DNA of 64,000 nucleotides from Oribacterium sinus (lineage in GTDB: Bacteria; Bacillota; Clostridia; Lachnospirales; Lachnospiraceae). Below are positions 17,210 through 26,148 of this stretch, piece by piece. The first letter of the stretch is position 1. The number at the start of each line of letters is the position of its first letter. Position numbers and translations under genes: made by a program. The stretch covers positions 78,053 through 142,052 of the forward strand of contig NZ_JACHHH010000009.1 of assembly GCF_014202695.1 (NCBI RefSeq), given 5' to 3'. The notes under the pieces were generated by a model. It was not told the DNA's origin, searched no databases, and saw nothing but the letters and a program-made list of their open reading frames with translations.

Positions 17210-18628
17210 ATGGATCAGAAAAAAATTAGTTGGAAAATGCTGGCGTTTATGGCCTTTTCCACAGTATGGGGATTTGGAAACGTAACCAACGGCTTCGTAT
17301 GGTTCAACGGAATTCAGGTTATTTTCAGCTGGATTTTCATGTTTGCCCTTTATTTTGTCCCCTATGCGTTAATGGTAGGAGAGCTGGGCTCTGCCTTCAA
17401 GCATGCGGGAGGCGGTGTAAGCTCCTGGATTAGAGAAACCTTAGGCACAAAGCTTGCTTACTATGCAGGTTGGACCTATTGGGCTTGTCACATCACCTAT
17501 ATTGCCAGTAAGCCAAGCGGCGGACTGAAGGCATTGTCCTGGGTAATCTTCCGTAGCGCAGAGCTTTATGATAAGCTCCCCACGCTCATGATTCAGTTGA
17601 TTACCTTTGCTTTGCTCATTATCTTCTGCTATGTAGCCAGCAAGGGCTTAAACCCCTTGAAGAAGATGGCTACCTTGGCGGGCTCCAGTATGTTTATTAT
17701 GTCCCTGCTCTACATTGTCATGATGTTTGCGGCCCCGGCTATCAATCCTAAGGGAGACTATGTTTCTTTGGATTTCAGCTTAAAGAACCTTATCCCAAAT
17801 TTCCGTTTGGAGTATTTTACCTCTCTTTCCATCCTGGTATTTGCGGTAGGCGGATGTGAGAAGATTTCTCCTTATGTAAATAAGGTAGAGAACCCCAGTA
17901 AGGGCTTCCCCAAGGGAATGATTGCTCTGGCTATCATGGTTGTGGTATGTGCTATGCTGGGAACCATCGCTATGGGTATGATGTTTGACCCTGCATTAAT
18001 CAATGAGAGCAAGGAAGCGTTTGACTCCTATGCGGCAAACGGATCCTACTGGGCATTCCAGAAGCTTGGCCAGTACTATCATGTAGGTGACACTTTACTG
18101 GTAATTTATGCGCTTTGTAACGTAATCGGACAGTTTGCGGTTTTGATTATCAGTATTGATGCTCCTCTTCGTATGCTTTTGGACAATGAAGAGACTCGTC
18201 CTTTCTTCCCCAAGAAGCTCTTAAAGCAGAACAAGGAAGGAAGCTATGTAAACGGTATTGTCATGGTAGCTGTACTTTCCGGCTCCATCATCCTGGCACA
18301 GTCCTTTGTTCCGGGAGCGGCAGCGGTATTGAAGCAGCTGACTAAGTTAAACTCCGTATGTATGCCTCTTCGTTACCTTTGGGTATTCGTGGCTTACATT
18401 GCTTTAAGAAAGGCCGGAGACAAGTTCCCAAGAGAGTATTACTTTGTAAAGAATAATACAGTGGCTCTGGGCTTCGGTGTATGGTGCTTTGCCCTTACCG
18501 CAATCTGCTGTTTGATGGGAATGCACTCCGATGATCCTTTCACCATGGCTTTAAATATCATCACCCCGGTGGTGCTTTCTGTTTTAGGAATTATCATGCC
18601 GATTTTGGCAAAGAACGAAAAGGCTTAA
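17210..18628 (+). CDS. APC-family amino-acid transporter (YjeM-like)
   Basis: A 472-residue integral membrane protein with about 12 hydrophobic segments, of the amino acid-polyamine-organocation superfamily. The first helix carries the substrate-binding G-x-G pattern (STVWGFGNVTNG), and the next conserved loop is ELGSAFKHAGGGVSSWIRETLG. The overall pattern resembles the YjeM and glutamate/GABA antiporter branches; the substrate cannot be told from sequence alone. The start has an AGAGG site. A perfect small hairpin (17154-17176) lies in the leader, and a strong terminator follows the gene. Confidence 0.88.
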   Translation: MDQKKISWKMLAFMAFSTVWGFGNVTNGFVWFNGIQVIFSWIFMFALYFVPYALMVGELGSAFKHAGGGVSSWIRETLGTKLAYYAGWTYWACHITYIASKPSGGLKALSWVIFRSAELYDKLPTLMIQLITFALLIIFCYVASKGLNPLKKMATLAGSSMFIMSLLYIVMMFAAPAINPKGDYVSLDFSLKNLIPNFRLEYFTSLSILVFAVGGCEKISPYVNKVENPSKGFPKGMIALAIMVVVCAMLGTIAMGMMFDPALINESKEAFDSYAANGSYWAFQKLGQYYHVGDTLLVIYALCNVIGQFAVLIISIDAPLRMLLDNEETRPFFPKKLLKQNKEGSYVNGIVMVAVLSGSIILAQSFVPGAAAVLKQLTKLNSVCMPLRYLWVFVAYIALRKAGDKFPREYYFVKNNTVALGFGVWCFALTAICCLMGMHSDDPFTMALNIITPVVLSVLGIIMPILAKNEKA

Positions 18629-18696
18629 GCTATGTCTTGGACAGAGCGGAAAAATCGCCATTTCAGAAGCTTTCATTTTCGTAGAAAACAAAATTT

Positions 18697-18731
18697 CTTC
18701 CCTCTTCCCTCTGTACAGAGGGGGAGGGAAG
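18697..18731 (+). terminator. Terminator after APC transporter
   Basis: CTTCCCTC (18697-18704) pairs with GAGGGAAG (18724-18731), and inside it CCCTCTG pairs with CAGAGGG. ATTTATTATCTTT follows. It lies upstream of the start chosen for the polyphosphate kinase. Confidence 0.75.
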
Positions 18732-18868
18732 ATTTATTATCTTTAAGGAATAGGAAAGAAACGAAGCAGACCTTACTGCATAACGAAAGAGACAGCCACA
18801 TGGACAGGCAGGATCCGGATAAGGGGAAATTCTTTCCTGCCGATATAGAGAGAAAAGAGGGATGGAAA

Positions 18869-20935
18869 ATGAAGGAAGGAAGAGAAGCGTATCAAAACCG
18901 GGAACTATCTTGGCTTTTATTTAATGAGCGCGTTTTAGATGAGGCAGGAAATCCGCGAGTGCCCCTCCTGGATCGTCTGCCCTTTATTTCCATTTACCAG
19001 ACCAATCTGGATGAGTTTTTTATGGTACGTGTGGGTACCTTGATGCAGCAAATGCGCTCTAAGAAAACTACCCGGGACAATAAAACGGATCTTACTAGTG
19101 AAGAACAGGTGGATTTGATTTTAGAAGAGGTTCAACGCCTGGAGCAAAAGCGGAAAGAAATTTATGAGCAGGTCATGGGAGAGCTGGAGCCGGTGGGCAT
19201 CCACATCATTAACTTCCAAAGACTGTCCAAGGCGGAGCAAAGTCAGCTGGAAATTTACTTTGATCAGGCCATTCGTCCCTACCTTTCTCCCATGATTGTG
19301 GGAAAGACACAGCCCTTCCCCTTCTTACAGAACCGGGAGCTTTATGCGGTGGTACGTCTGGAAAGCAAGAACGGAAAAAAGAAGCTGGGAATTGTGCCCT
19401 GCTGGAACCCGGTTTTCAAACGACTCATCGAGATTCCCGGAAGAAAGGGATACCACATGCTGTCCGAGGAGTTGATTCTACACTTTGTGTCCAAGCTTTA
19501 TCCCGGTTATCAGATTAAGGAAAAGTCCATCCTTCGGATTACCCGAAATGCGGATATTGATGCTACGGATGTCTACGATGAGGATCTGGATTATCGAGGC
19601 ATGATGGAGCAGCTTTTAAAGAAGCGAAACCGTTTAAATCCGGTGCGACTGGAATTTACCAGAGAGCTGCATAAGTCCGTGAAGAAAAAGATAGCGGAGC
19701 ATCTTGGCATTTCCCATAAGCACATCCTGCACTGCGGAACACCCTTGGATTTGTCCTTCCTCTTTACCTTACAGAACAGCTTTCGAGAGAAGACGGAGCT
19801 CTTCTACCCGAAGTACAGCCCCAGAAGCTCTGCCTACATTCAAAAAGGCGAGTCCGTCCTTTCTCAGGTAGAACGTCGGGATTTGATGCTGTCCTACCCC
19901 TACGAAAGCATGAAGGGATTTTTAGGCTTGTTGCAGGACGCAGCCAGAGATCCTTCCGTGGTTTCCATTAAAATTACCCTGTACCGGGTAGCCAGTCATA
20001 GCCAGATCGTGGATATCCTTTGTGAAGCCGCGGAAAATGGAAAGGAAGTCCTGGTTTTGGTGGAGCTTCGGGCAAGATTTGACGAAGCCAACAACATCGA
20101 AATGTCCCATCGCTTGGAGGATGCAGGCTGTCAGGTAATCTACGGTCTGCCCAATTATAAGGTACATTCCAAGCTTTGCTTAATCGCGAAACAGACGGAA
20201 CAGGGAATCCACTACATTACCCAGATCGGAACCGGTAATTACAATGAAAAAACCGCTACTTTGTATACGGATCTTTGTCTAATGACCGCAAATCAAAGCA
20301 TCGGAAAGGATGCGGCAGAGGTTTTCCGTACCCTTCTTTTGGGAGAAACTGTGGAATCTACGGAGGCTCTTTGGGTGGCTCCCCACGGTCTACAAAATCG
20401 TATCCTGGAAAAAATCCAGGGAGAAAAGAAAAAATGCGAAGAGGGCAGAGGCGGCTATATCGGTTTCAAGTTAAATGCCCTTACGGATAAGGATATTATT
20501 GATGCCTTGATTGACGCGTCCAAAAGCGGTGTAGTGATTCAGCTTCTGGTACGAGGCATTTGCTGTCTCATCCCCGGAATTCCGGGAAAGACGGAGAACA
20601 TCTCCGTTCGAAGCATCGTTGGCCGGTATCTGGAGCACTCCCGGATTTATCGCTTTGGACAGGGAGAGGAAGAGGAGCTTTACATTGCCAGTGCGGACTG
20701 CATGACCAGAAACACCCTTCGAAGGGTGGAGGTGGCTGTGCCCATCTGGGATCCTGAGAATAAGAATCGGGTTCGGAAAATCTTTGACTTAGGCTTCCAA
20801 GATACGGAAAAAGGAAAATGGCTTCTTTCCGACGGTCTATATCATGATCCGGATCCTATGCCGGAGGAACGATTGGATTCTCAGGATTATTTCTATAGGG
20901 AAGCCTATCGAAGAGCGGAACAGGAGAAAAGCTAA
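18869..20935 (+). CDS. ppk: Polyphosphate kinase 1
   Basis: A 688-residue enzyme that makes and degrades inorganic polyphosphate from ATP. The N-terminal domain begins NRELSWLLFNERVLDEA and DEFFMVRVG. The catalytic core has KITLYRVASHSQIVDIL, ELRARFDEANNIEMSHRLEDAG and VHSKLCLI, which contains the phosphorylated-His H-x-K motif, then the GTGNYNEKTATLYTDL block and a second H-x-K-like region at the C-terminus. The start at 18869 gives the normal family length. An open frame continues 79 codons upstream to 18632 but crosses the preceding terminator hairpin, so it is unlikely to be translated. The ribosome-binding site is weak (GAGG). Confidence 0.94.
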   Translation: MKEGREAYQNRELSWLLFNERVLDEAGNPRVPLLDRLPFISIYQTNLDEFFMVRVGTLMQQMRSKKTTRDNKTDLTSEEQVDLILEEVQRLEQKRKEIYEQVMGELEPVGIHIINFQRLSKAEQSQLEIYFDQAIRPYLSPMIVGKTQPFPFLQNRELYAVVRLESKNGKKKLGIVPCWNPVFKRLIEIPGRKGYHMLSEELILHFVSKLYPGYQIKEKSILRITRNADIDATDVYDEDLDYRGMMEQLLKKRNRLNPVRLEFTRELHKSVKKKIAEHLGISHKHILHCGTPLDLSFLFTLQNSFREKTELFYPKYSPRSSAYIQKGESVLSQVERRDLMLSYPYESMKGFLGLLQDAARDPSVVSIKITLYRVASHSQIVDILCEAAENGKEVLVLVELRARFDEANNIEMSHRLEDAGCQVIYGLPNYKVHSKLCLIAKQTEQGIHYITQIGTGNYNEKTATLYTDLCLMTANQSIGKDAAEVFRTLLLGETVESTEALWVAPHGLQNRILEKIQGEKKKCEEGRGGYIGFKLNALTDKDIIDALIDASKSGVVIQLLVRGICCLIPGIPGKTENISVRSIVGRYLEHSRIYRFGQGEEEELYIASADCMTRNTLRRVEVAVPIWDPENKNRVRKIFDLGFQDTEKGKWLLSDGLYHDPDPMPEERLDSQDYFYREAYRRAEQEKS

Positions 20936-21010
20936 GGAAAAAAGCCAAGAAAAAAGCCAAGGAATAAAGCCAAGGAATAAAGCCAAGGAATAAAGCCAAG
21001 GAATAAAGCC
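20934..21010. repeat. 13-bp tandem repeat between ppk and fusion gene
   Basis: Six units of AAGGAATAAAGCC (the first two slightly variant, the last four identical) begin at the ppk stop codon and run to 21010. Each unit contains an AAGGA site and a TAA. The function is unknown; a slippage-prone spacer that could alter the downstream leader. Confidence 0.75.
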
Positions 21011-21047
21011 TAGGAACAAGCTTAAGAAATAAAACAAAGGAATAAAC

Positions 21048-23345
21048 ATGGTCTATATCTTTGCGGCCCACAAGGGAGAAGTAGAACATTTTATCAAGAA
21101 ACTAAGTCTGGGGAAACGAAAAACTTCGTTTCCCTTTTTGCAGTATGAAGGAGAAGAAATCCTCCTGACCATCACCGGACAGGGACAGATTAATGCTTCT
21201 ATATCTGTTGCGGCTACTTTGCAAGAGGAAAAAGCCAAAAAGGGAGATATCCTGCTTTCTTTAGGGAGTGCGGCAGTGATATTAGGAAAGAATCGGACAG
21301 CATCAGAAGAGCTGATGGGCCGTTGGTTTTGGATTCAAAAGCTGGAACAGCAAAGCACAGGCCGCTGCTTTTATCCGGATTTACTGTATAAGCTGGATTT
21401 TCCGGAAGCCGGGCTTTTAACGGGGGATAAGATTTTAGAACTTGGCTCTATGGGGGATAGAGATACCGTCTCCGAAAGACGCGGCGATTCCAAAGAACAA
21501 ATTATCTCCGAAATACACGGAGATTCCAGAGAACAAAGCGTCTCCGAAAGACACAGCGATTCCGAAGGCGTTAGCGGATTGAATAACACCTTGCTTTACG
21601 ATATGGAAAGTGCCGCGGTATTTCAGGCGGCGAATTTCTACCTGGCTCCGGAAGATTTCTTTTTTCTTCGCTGTGTGACGGATTTTGGGGTAAGCCCCGA
21701 TGAAGAAAAAATGCCTTTCTCTCCCTTATCCCGGCAGGATAGAATGCAAGCTCTTTTGCAAAAGGAAGAGAATAAAGTTCTTCGTTTCATCGGATTTTTA
21801 CAGGAAAAATCCAAAGAGAGAAGAAAGGAAGAAGAAGGGGAGCTTGCTTTTCGACAGCAGCTTCAAAGTCTTTCCGAAAGCTTGCATTGTTCCTTTGTGA
21901 TGGAAAAACAGCTGGAAAGACTGCTTCGTTATGCCTTTCTGCAAGGGATTTCCGCGGAAGAAGTCCGGGAATATTTAGAGCAGAATTTTGGAAGACGGAA
22001 TGCAGGGAACGATGCCCTTCAGGATGCCGAAAATGGGGCTAAAGAAGAGGTTCTCAAAGGTGTTGGGAATGATATAGATAAGCAAGGTAGGCTTACGTTA
22101 ATTGATAAAAGAGCAGGGAAAAAAGCCCTTTCCTCTTTGAAGGAATGGATTTTATCCGAAAGAATTTTGCAGGTAAAATGTCATGGCTCGGGCAATCTGT
22201 TGCAAATTCATGACAACGATTCCGAAGTTATATCGCCAATCCCTTGTGAGCGTTCCGGAATCACATTGCCGGAAGGAAAATGCGAAAAAAGCTATCCCTA
22301 TCAAGAGCATTTTCGGCATATTTATGTGGAGGAGGCCCTGCTGCAGAGCCCGGAAACCAAGGGGATTTTACAAAAATTTCCCAAGGCAAAAGTCATTCCG
22401 ATTAAGCACTACAAGGATGTGTTTAATCGAAAGAAACAGGGACGGCTTGCCCAGTCCCATAGCCGAAAGTTGATCTTGGCAAAGAAAGAGGGACAAAGGC
22501 TGTATGATGGCGCGGTGGTATGCCAGGATTTTTCGGAAAGCCATTTTTGCTATACCTCCCTCCTGATGAATTGCCCCTTTCACTGTGCCTACTGTTATTT
22601 GCAGGGGATGTACCCCAGCAGCAATCTGGTGATGTTTTTGAATCTGGAGGATTATTTTGCCGATTGCAGGAAGTGGATAGCGGAGAAGGGAAGCCTGTAT
22701 CTCTGCATTTCCTATGATACGGATTTGCTGGCGATGGAGGGAATTTATCCCTATGTGGAGGAATTTGCCCGCTTTTTAAATCAGGAAAATGCTCTTCGTA
22801 TCGAGGTGCGAACCAAGGCAGGGGGAGAAGGGCTTTGGCGAAAAATGCAAAGATTGCCCTTATCTTTGGAGGGCCGAAAACGAATGATTTTCGCCTTTAC
22901 CCTGTCCCCGGAGGAAATTATAGAAGAGGCGGAGGAGGGTACTGCCAGGCTTTCCTCCCGAATCATTGCCATTCAAAAGGCTTTGGAAGAAGGTTATCTG
23001 GTGCGGCTTTGCTTTGATCCTATGATTTATCATCCCCGTTGGAAGGAGCTCTATGGTGCTTTGCTCCAAGAAGTTTTTGAAAAAATCCCCATGGAGCAGA
23101 TTCATGATTGCAGTTTGGGAAGCTTTCGGATTTCGGAAAGCTATTTAAAGGCTATGGGTAAGGCTTTGCCCCATTCTCCCCATACCCAATTTCCCTATGA
23201 AAATACCGGGGGTTACTACCATTATCCCAAGGAGCTGATGGAAGAAATGGAAGGCTTTTTGTATAGCCGTTTACTGGCAAGGATCCCAAAGGAAAAAATC
23301 TTCCGTTGGGATAACCGGGAAGCAGATGGTGTAAATGAAAAATAG
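21048..23345 (+). CDS. Nucleosidase-like / spore photoproduct lyase-like radical SAM fusion
   Basis: A 765-residue two-part protein. Residues 1-240 look like a nucleoside phosphorylase/nucleosidase: MVYIFAAHKGEVEHFI, LLTITGQGQINAS and a D-M-E-S-A-A-V block near 184 where such enzymes bind ribose. Residues 420-765 match spore photoproduct lyase: YKDVFNRKKQ, then the radical SAM motif C-x3-C-x2-C (CPFHCAYC, Cys 509, 513, 516) and YLQGMYPSSNLV. A degenerate 13-residue repeat (HGDSREQ-SVSE) interrupts the first domain at about 140-175. The start has an AAAGGA site. An SDR gene follows. Lyases of this type repair thymine photoproducts in spores; what the fused nucleosidase acts on is unknown. Confidence 0.8.
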   Translation: MVYIFAAHKGEVEHFIKKLSLGKRKTSFPFLQYEGEEILLTITGQGQINASISVAATLQEEKAKKGDILLSLGSAAVILGKNRTASEELMGRWFWIQKLEQQSTGRCFYPDLLYKLDFPEAGLLTGDKILELGSMGDRDTVSERRGDSKEQIISEIHGDSREQSVSERHSDSEGVSGLNNTLLYDMESAAVFQAANFYLAPEDFFFLRCVTDFGVSPDEEKMPFSPLSRQDRMQALLQKEENKVLRFIGFLQEKSKERRKEEEGELAFRQQLQSLSESLHCSFVMEKQLERLLRYAFLQGISAEEVREYLEQNFGRRNAGNDALQDAENGAKEEVLKGVGNDIDKQGRLTLIDKRAGKKALSSLKEWILSERILQVKCHGSGNLLQIHDNDSEVISPIPCERSGITLPEGKCEKSYPYQEHFRHIYVEEALLQSPETKGILQKFPKAKVIPIKHYKDVFNRKKQGRLAQSHSRKLILAKKEGQRLYDGAVVCQDFSESHFCYTSLLMNCPFHCAYCYLQGMYPSSNLVMFLNLEDYFADCRKWIAEKGSLYLCISYDTDLLAMEGIYPYVEEFARFLNQENALRIEVRTKAGGEGLWRKMQRLPLSLEGRKRMIFAFTLSPEEIIEEAEEGTARLSSRIIAIQKALEEGYLVRLCFDPMIYHPRWKELYGALLQEVFEKIPMEQIHDCSLGSFRISESYLKAMGKALPHSPHTQFPYENTGGYYHYPKELMEEMEGFLYSRLLARIPKEKIFRWDNREADGVNEK

Positions 23346-23424
23346 AGGCAGGCAGGAACTAAGACCTGAAACAGAACTAAGGGCAAGCTTATAAAAAGAC
23401 ACGGGGCATGAGAAGAAAAGGGGT

Positions 23425-24159
23425 GTGAAATTGGAAAATTTGTGTAAGGAGCAACAGCAAGAGAAGCTGGCGTTGGTCACCGGAGCCTCAGGCGGCATTG
23501 GCTTTGCTATTGCGGAAAGCCTGCAAAAAGCAGGCTATACCGTCTATGGTATTGGCCGAGACTTTTCCGGTCTTGCCCCTTCTTTTCAAGCGATTTCTTT
23601 GGATTTACGGAAGAAAGAAGAAAGGGACAGATTTTTAAAAAGCCTTCGGGAAAAGGGAAAGCTTGCTATATTGGTGCATTCGGCGGGGGTAGCCTACTAT
23701 GGCTTGCAGGAAAATGTGAAAGAAGCAGAAATTCGAGAGATGACAGAGTTGAATCTGGAAGTCCCCATGATATTGACGCAATATTTTTTGCGTGAGTTAA
23801 AGGAAAATCGGGGGCACATCATATTCATCTCCTCCGTAACCGCTTTGGAGCGAAATACCTATGGGGCGGTGTACGGGGCAGGAAAGGCAGGACTACTGTC
23901 CTTCGCCAGAAGTCTATTTTCCGAATATAGAAAAAGCGGTCTAAAGGTACATAGTGTTTTACCGGACATGACGGATACCAAGCTCTACCGAAATGCGGAT
24001 TTTACCGTGGGAGACGAAGGAAGCTACCTTCTGCCGGAGGATGTGGCTTCGGCAGTGGAAATGCTACTCTCCCAAAGAGAGGGCGTGGTGTTGGAAGAAG
24101 TCCTAATCCGGCCACAACGCTTTCAGGTGAAAAAAAGAGAGGGAAAGAACAAGGTTTAG
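23425..24159 (+). CDS. Short-chain dehydrogenase/reductase
   Basis: A 244-residue NAD(P)-dependent Rossmann-fold oxidoreductase of the classical SDR family. The dinucleotide loop TGASGGIGFAIAE is near residue 15, HSAGVAYYG holds the N-A-G-like motif, ISSVTA the catalytic Ser, and YGAVYGAGKAG the Y-x3-K active site. The substrate is unknown. The start is a GTG preceded closely by AAAAGGGG; an in-frame TTG six bases on is an alternative. The gene follows the nucleosidase/radical-SAM fusion by 79 bases, so the two are probably cotranscribed. Confidence 0.88.
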   Translation: MKLENLCKEQQQEKLALVTGASGGIGFAIAESLQKAGYTVYGIGRDFSGLAPSFQAISLDLRKKEERDRFLKSLREKGKLAILVHSAGVAYYGLQENVKEAEIREMTELNLEVPMILTQYFLRELKENRGHIIFISSVTALERNTYGAVYGAGKAGLLSFARSLFSEYRKSGLKVHSVLPDMTDTKLYRNADFTVGDEGSYLLPEDVASAVEMLLSQREGVVLEEVLIRPQRFQVKKREGKNKV

Positions 24160-24172
24160 CTTAACTTTCTGG

Positions 24173-24304
24173 CAGATAGCTGTATAAAAGGGGCAATCTG
24201 AGCCCGTGGGTACTTGCGAAAAACAAAGGAACTGAAGTTTTTCGCTTAGTACCCCTACGAGGCGAGGTTAGCGAGAGCGCGCCCGATTTTGGACCTGTTC
24301 TATG
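24173..24304. repeat. Palindromic repeat element, copy C
   Basis: A single copy of the family seen at 1.5 and 3.9 kb: left end AAAAGGGGCAATCTGAGCCCG then GGTACTTGCG; right end GCGAGGTTAGCGAGAGCG then GCCCGATTTTGGACCTG. The outer arms are more diverged than in copy A. It lies between convergent genes (SDR and sodium:solute symporter). Confidence 0.75.
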
Positions 24305-24353
24305 GATAACGGTCTATATCTCTTCTTTTTACGATTAGAAACTTGTGTCCGGA

Positions 24354-25811
24354 TTAGTCGTCTGCTTCCTCCGCCAGCTCTGTTCCTTCCTTTGCGGGAG
24401 GCATGAGAATGGAGAAAACCATAAAGCCGAAGAAGGCGGCTACCAGTCCGGGAATAATGGCCTGACTAAAGTGGATACCGAAGAGCATTCCCTTGGACAC
24501 ATGTTCCAGATAGACTACGGTAATGGTTCCAAGTACCAAAGATGCAATGGTTCCTGCCGTGGAGGCTTTCTTCCAGAAGTGTCCCAGTACATAGGGGAAG
24601 AAGGAACCGGCAGCTCGAAGGGTAAAGCAGAACATCAGGATGGAAACAATGCTCTGGGTGTTGAAAAGAGCAATAAACATGGAAGCGATACCTACCAAAA
24701 CCATGGTAATCTTGGTCACATTCATAACTTCCTTGCTACTGGCATTTGGCTTAAGGAAGATTTTGAAAATGTCATTGGCAAAGATGGATCCGGCTCCCAA
24801 AAGGTCGGAGTCGGAGCTGGACATGGTGGCGGAGATAACACCGGAGAAGAGCAGGCCGCAAATGATAGCAGGCATGGTGCGAATCGCCAGAATCGGTAAG
24901 GCATACCGTGCGCCAACGGAAGCAAATTCATCGGCAGAGAATTTTCCCATGTTGATCAGTGCAAGTACAATCAATCCCAAAACAGTAGGGATAAAGGCAT
25001 AAATAAAGTTTAACAGTGCGGCAAGCCAAGCTCCCTGCTTTGCCGCCTTTTCATCTCTTGCGGCATAGAAACGGGAAACCGCTTCCTGTCCTACAGAGAA
25101 GGTTCCTACGTACATAATGACGAGAGAAAGAATACCGAAGAAATCATAGCCGGCGAAAAGATTCAAGCTCTCCTTAGGAACATTTTGAATTACGGCTTCC
25201 ACACCGCCGGCATGGGAGAGGGCGAAAGGTACAGCCGCCATCATACCGATAATAATCAGAAAGACCTGGACAAAGTCGGTAAGGGTTACGCTCCAAAGAC
25301 CGCCCATAATGGAATAAACCGTTACAACCACCGCAACAATGATTACGGAAAGCTTATAGCTCAGTCCCAGCATAGTGGAAAGAATAACGGAGGATGCAAT
25401 AAACTGTCCTGCGGTAAGCCCTATTAAAGGAAGCAGCATGATAATGGCAGTAACCAATCCGGAGGATTTTCCGTAACGTCTCCGGAAGTACTCCGGTACG
25501 GTTTTTACCGTGGCGGCTCGGAACTTGGGAGCCATGAAAGAGAGAATGACAAAGGCAATTCCCATGGTGATAATATACCAAGCGGCACTTAAGCCATAGC
25601 CGGACATTCCGTTTTGCACAACGCCTAGAGAGCTGCCCCCTCCGATTTCCGTTGCGGCAAGAGTTCCTGCCATCAGCAGCGGTCCCAACCTACGCCCTGC
25701 TACCATAAAGTCCGTGTTACTTGTGATTTTTGTGGAGGAATACCAGCCGATAAACAGCATGGCCAGAAGATAAATCACCACCACAAGACAAACAATCCAA
25801 TTTGCACCCAT
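24354..25811 (-). CDS. Sodium:solute symporter (SSS family)
   Basis: A 485-residue membrane transporter with about 13 hydrophobic segments. SSS hallmarks are GRRLGPLLMAGTLAATEIGGGSSLGV in the first unwound helix region, TVPEYFRRRYG, GGLWSVTLTDFVQ and the sodium-site-like SATMSSSDSDLLGAGSIFANDIF. The solute is not identifiable; the subfamily includes proline, pantothenate and sugar transporters. The start at 25811 follows AAAGGAG; an in-frame ATG at 25838 has none. A degenerate TGTTAT-GATT-GTAACA palindrome lies 34 bases upstream but at the wrong distance from any -10 box. Confidence 0.92.
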   Translation of the reverse strand: MGANWIVCLVVVIYLLAMLFIGWYSSTKITSNTDFMVAGRRLGPLLMAGTLAATEIGGGSSLGVVQNGMSGYGLSAAWYIITMGIAFVILSFMAPKFRAATVKTVPEYFRRRYGKSSGLVTAIIMLLPLIGLTAGQFIASSVILSTMLGLSYKLSVIIVAVVVTVYSIMGGLWSVTLTDFVQVFLIIIGMMAAVPFALSHAGGVEAVIQNVPKESLNLFAGYDFFGILSLVIMYVGTFSVGQEAVSRFYAARDEKAAKQGAWLAALLNFIYAFIPTVLGLIVLALINMGKFSADEFASVGARYALPILAIRTMPAIICGLLFSGVISATMSSSDSDLLGAGSIFANDIFKIFLKPNASSKEVMNVTKITMVLVGIASMFIALFNTQSIVSILMFCFTLRAAGSFFPYVLGHFWKKASTAGTIASLVLGTITVVYLEHVSKGMLFGIHFSQAIIPGLVAAFFGFMVFSILMPPAKEGTELAEEADD

Positions 25812-26148
25812 AAAATCTCCTTTCTGTTTTTCCAACATGTAGATTGTTATGATTGTAACATAGTTCTATAAATTTGTATTTATTTTTTGAAAAAATAGAG
25901 GGTGGTTTTATGCACTTTCTCCTGTTTCTTATGGAAATTTTTTTCGATTAATCCTTCATCTTGAAAAAACCTCCTAAATAGCCTAAAATACAGAAATATG
26001 AATAGCAAGATATTTAGCAATATGCTCAGGTATAGAGGATAAGGCATTCATCAAAATGATAAGGGATTTAGCATCGAAGACAGAAAGACGCTAACGACAA
26101 GTAAAAAATTTGCTAAAGTATAACAAAAAGGGTAGAAGGGATATAGGA
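25812..26148. other. Divergent intergenic region
   Basis: This AT-rich, 337-base gap between the divergent symporter and the first large membrane protein contains no recognisable gene, RNA or strong palindrome apart from the degenerate one noted with the symporter. It presumably holds both promoters. Confidence 0.5.

Noticed and set aside
18632..18868. 79-residue N-terminal extension of polyphosphate kinase
   Set aside because: It crosses a strong terminator hairpin, lacks family homology, and the start at 18869 gives the normal length.
24345..24899. 184-codon plus-strand frame
   Set aside because: It is antisense to the sodium:solute symporter and has no ribosome-binding site.
25845..25860. 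TGTTAT-GATT-GTAACA before the sodium:solute symporter, as a fifth operator
   Set aside because: Two bases in the key GC positions differ, and no -10 box lies at the class II distance.
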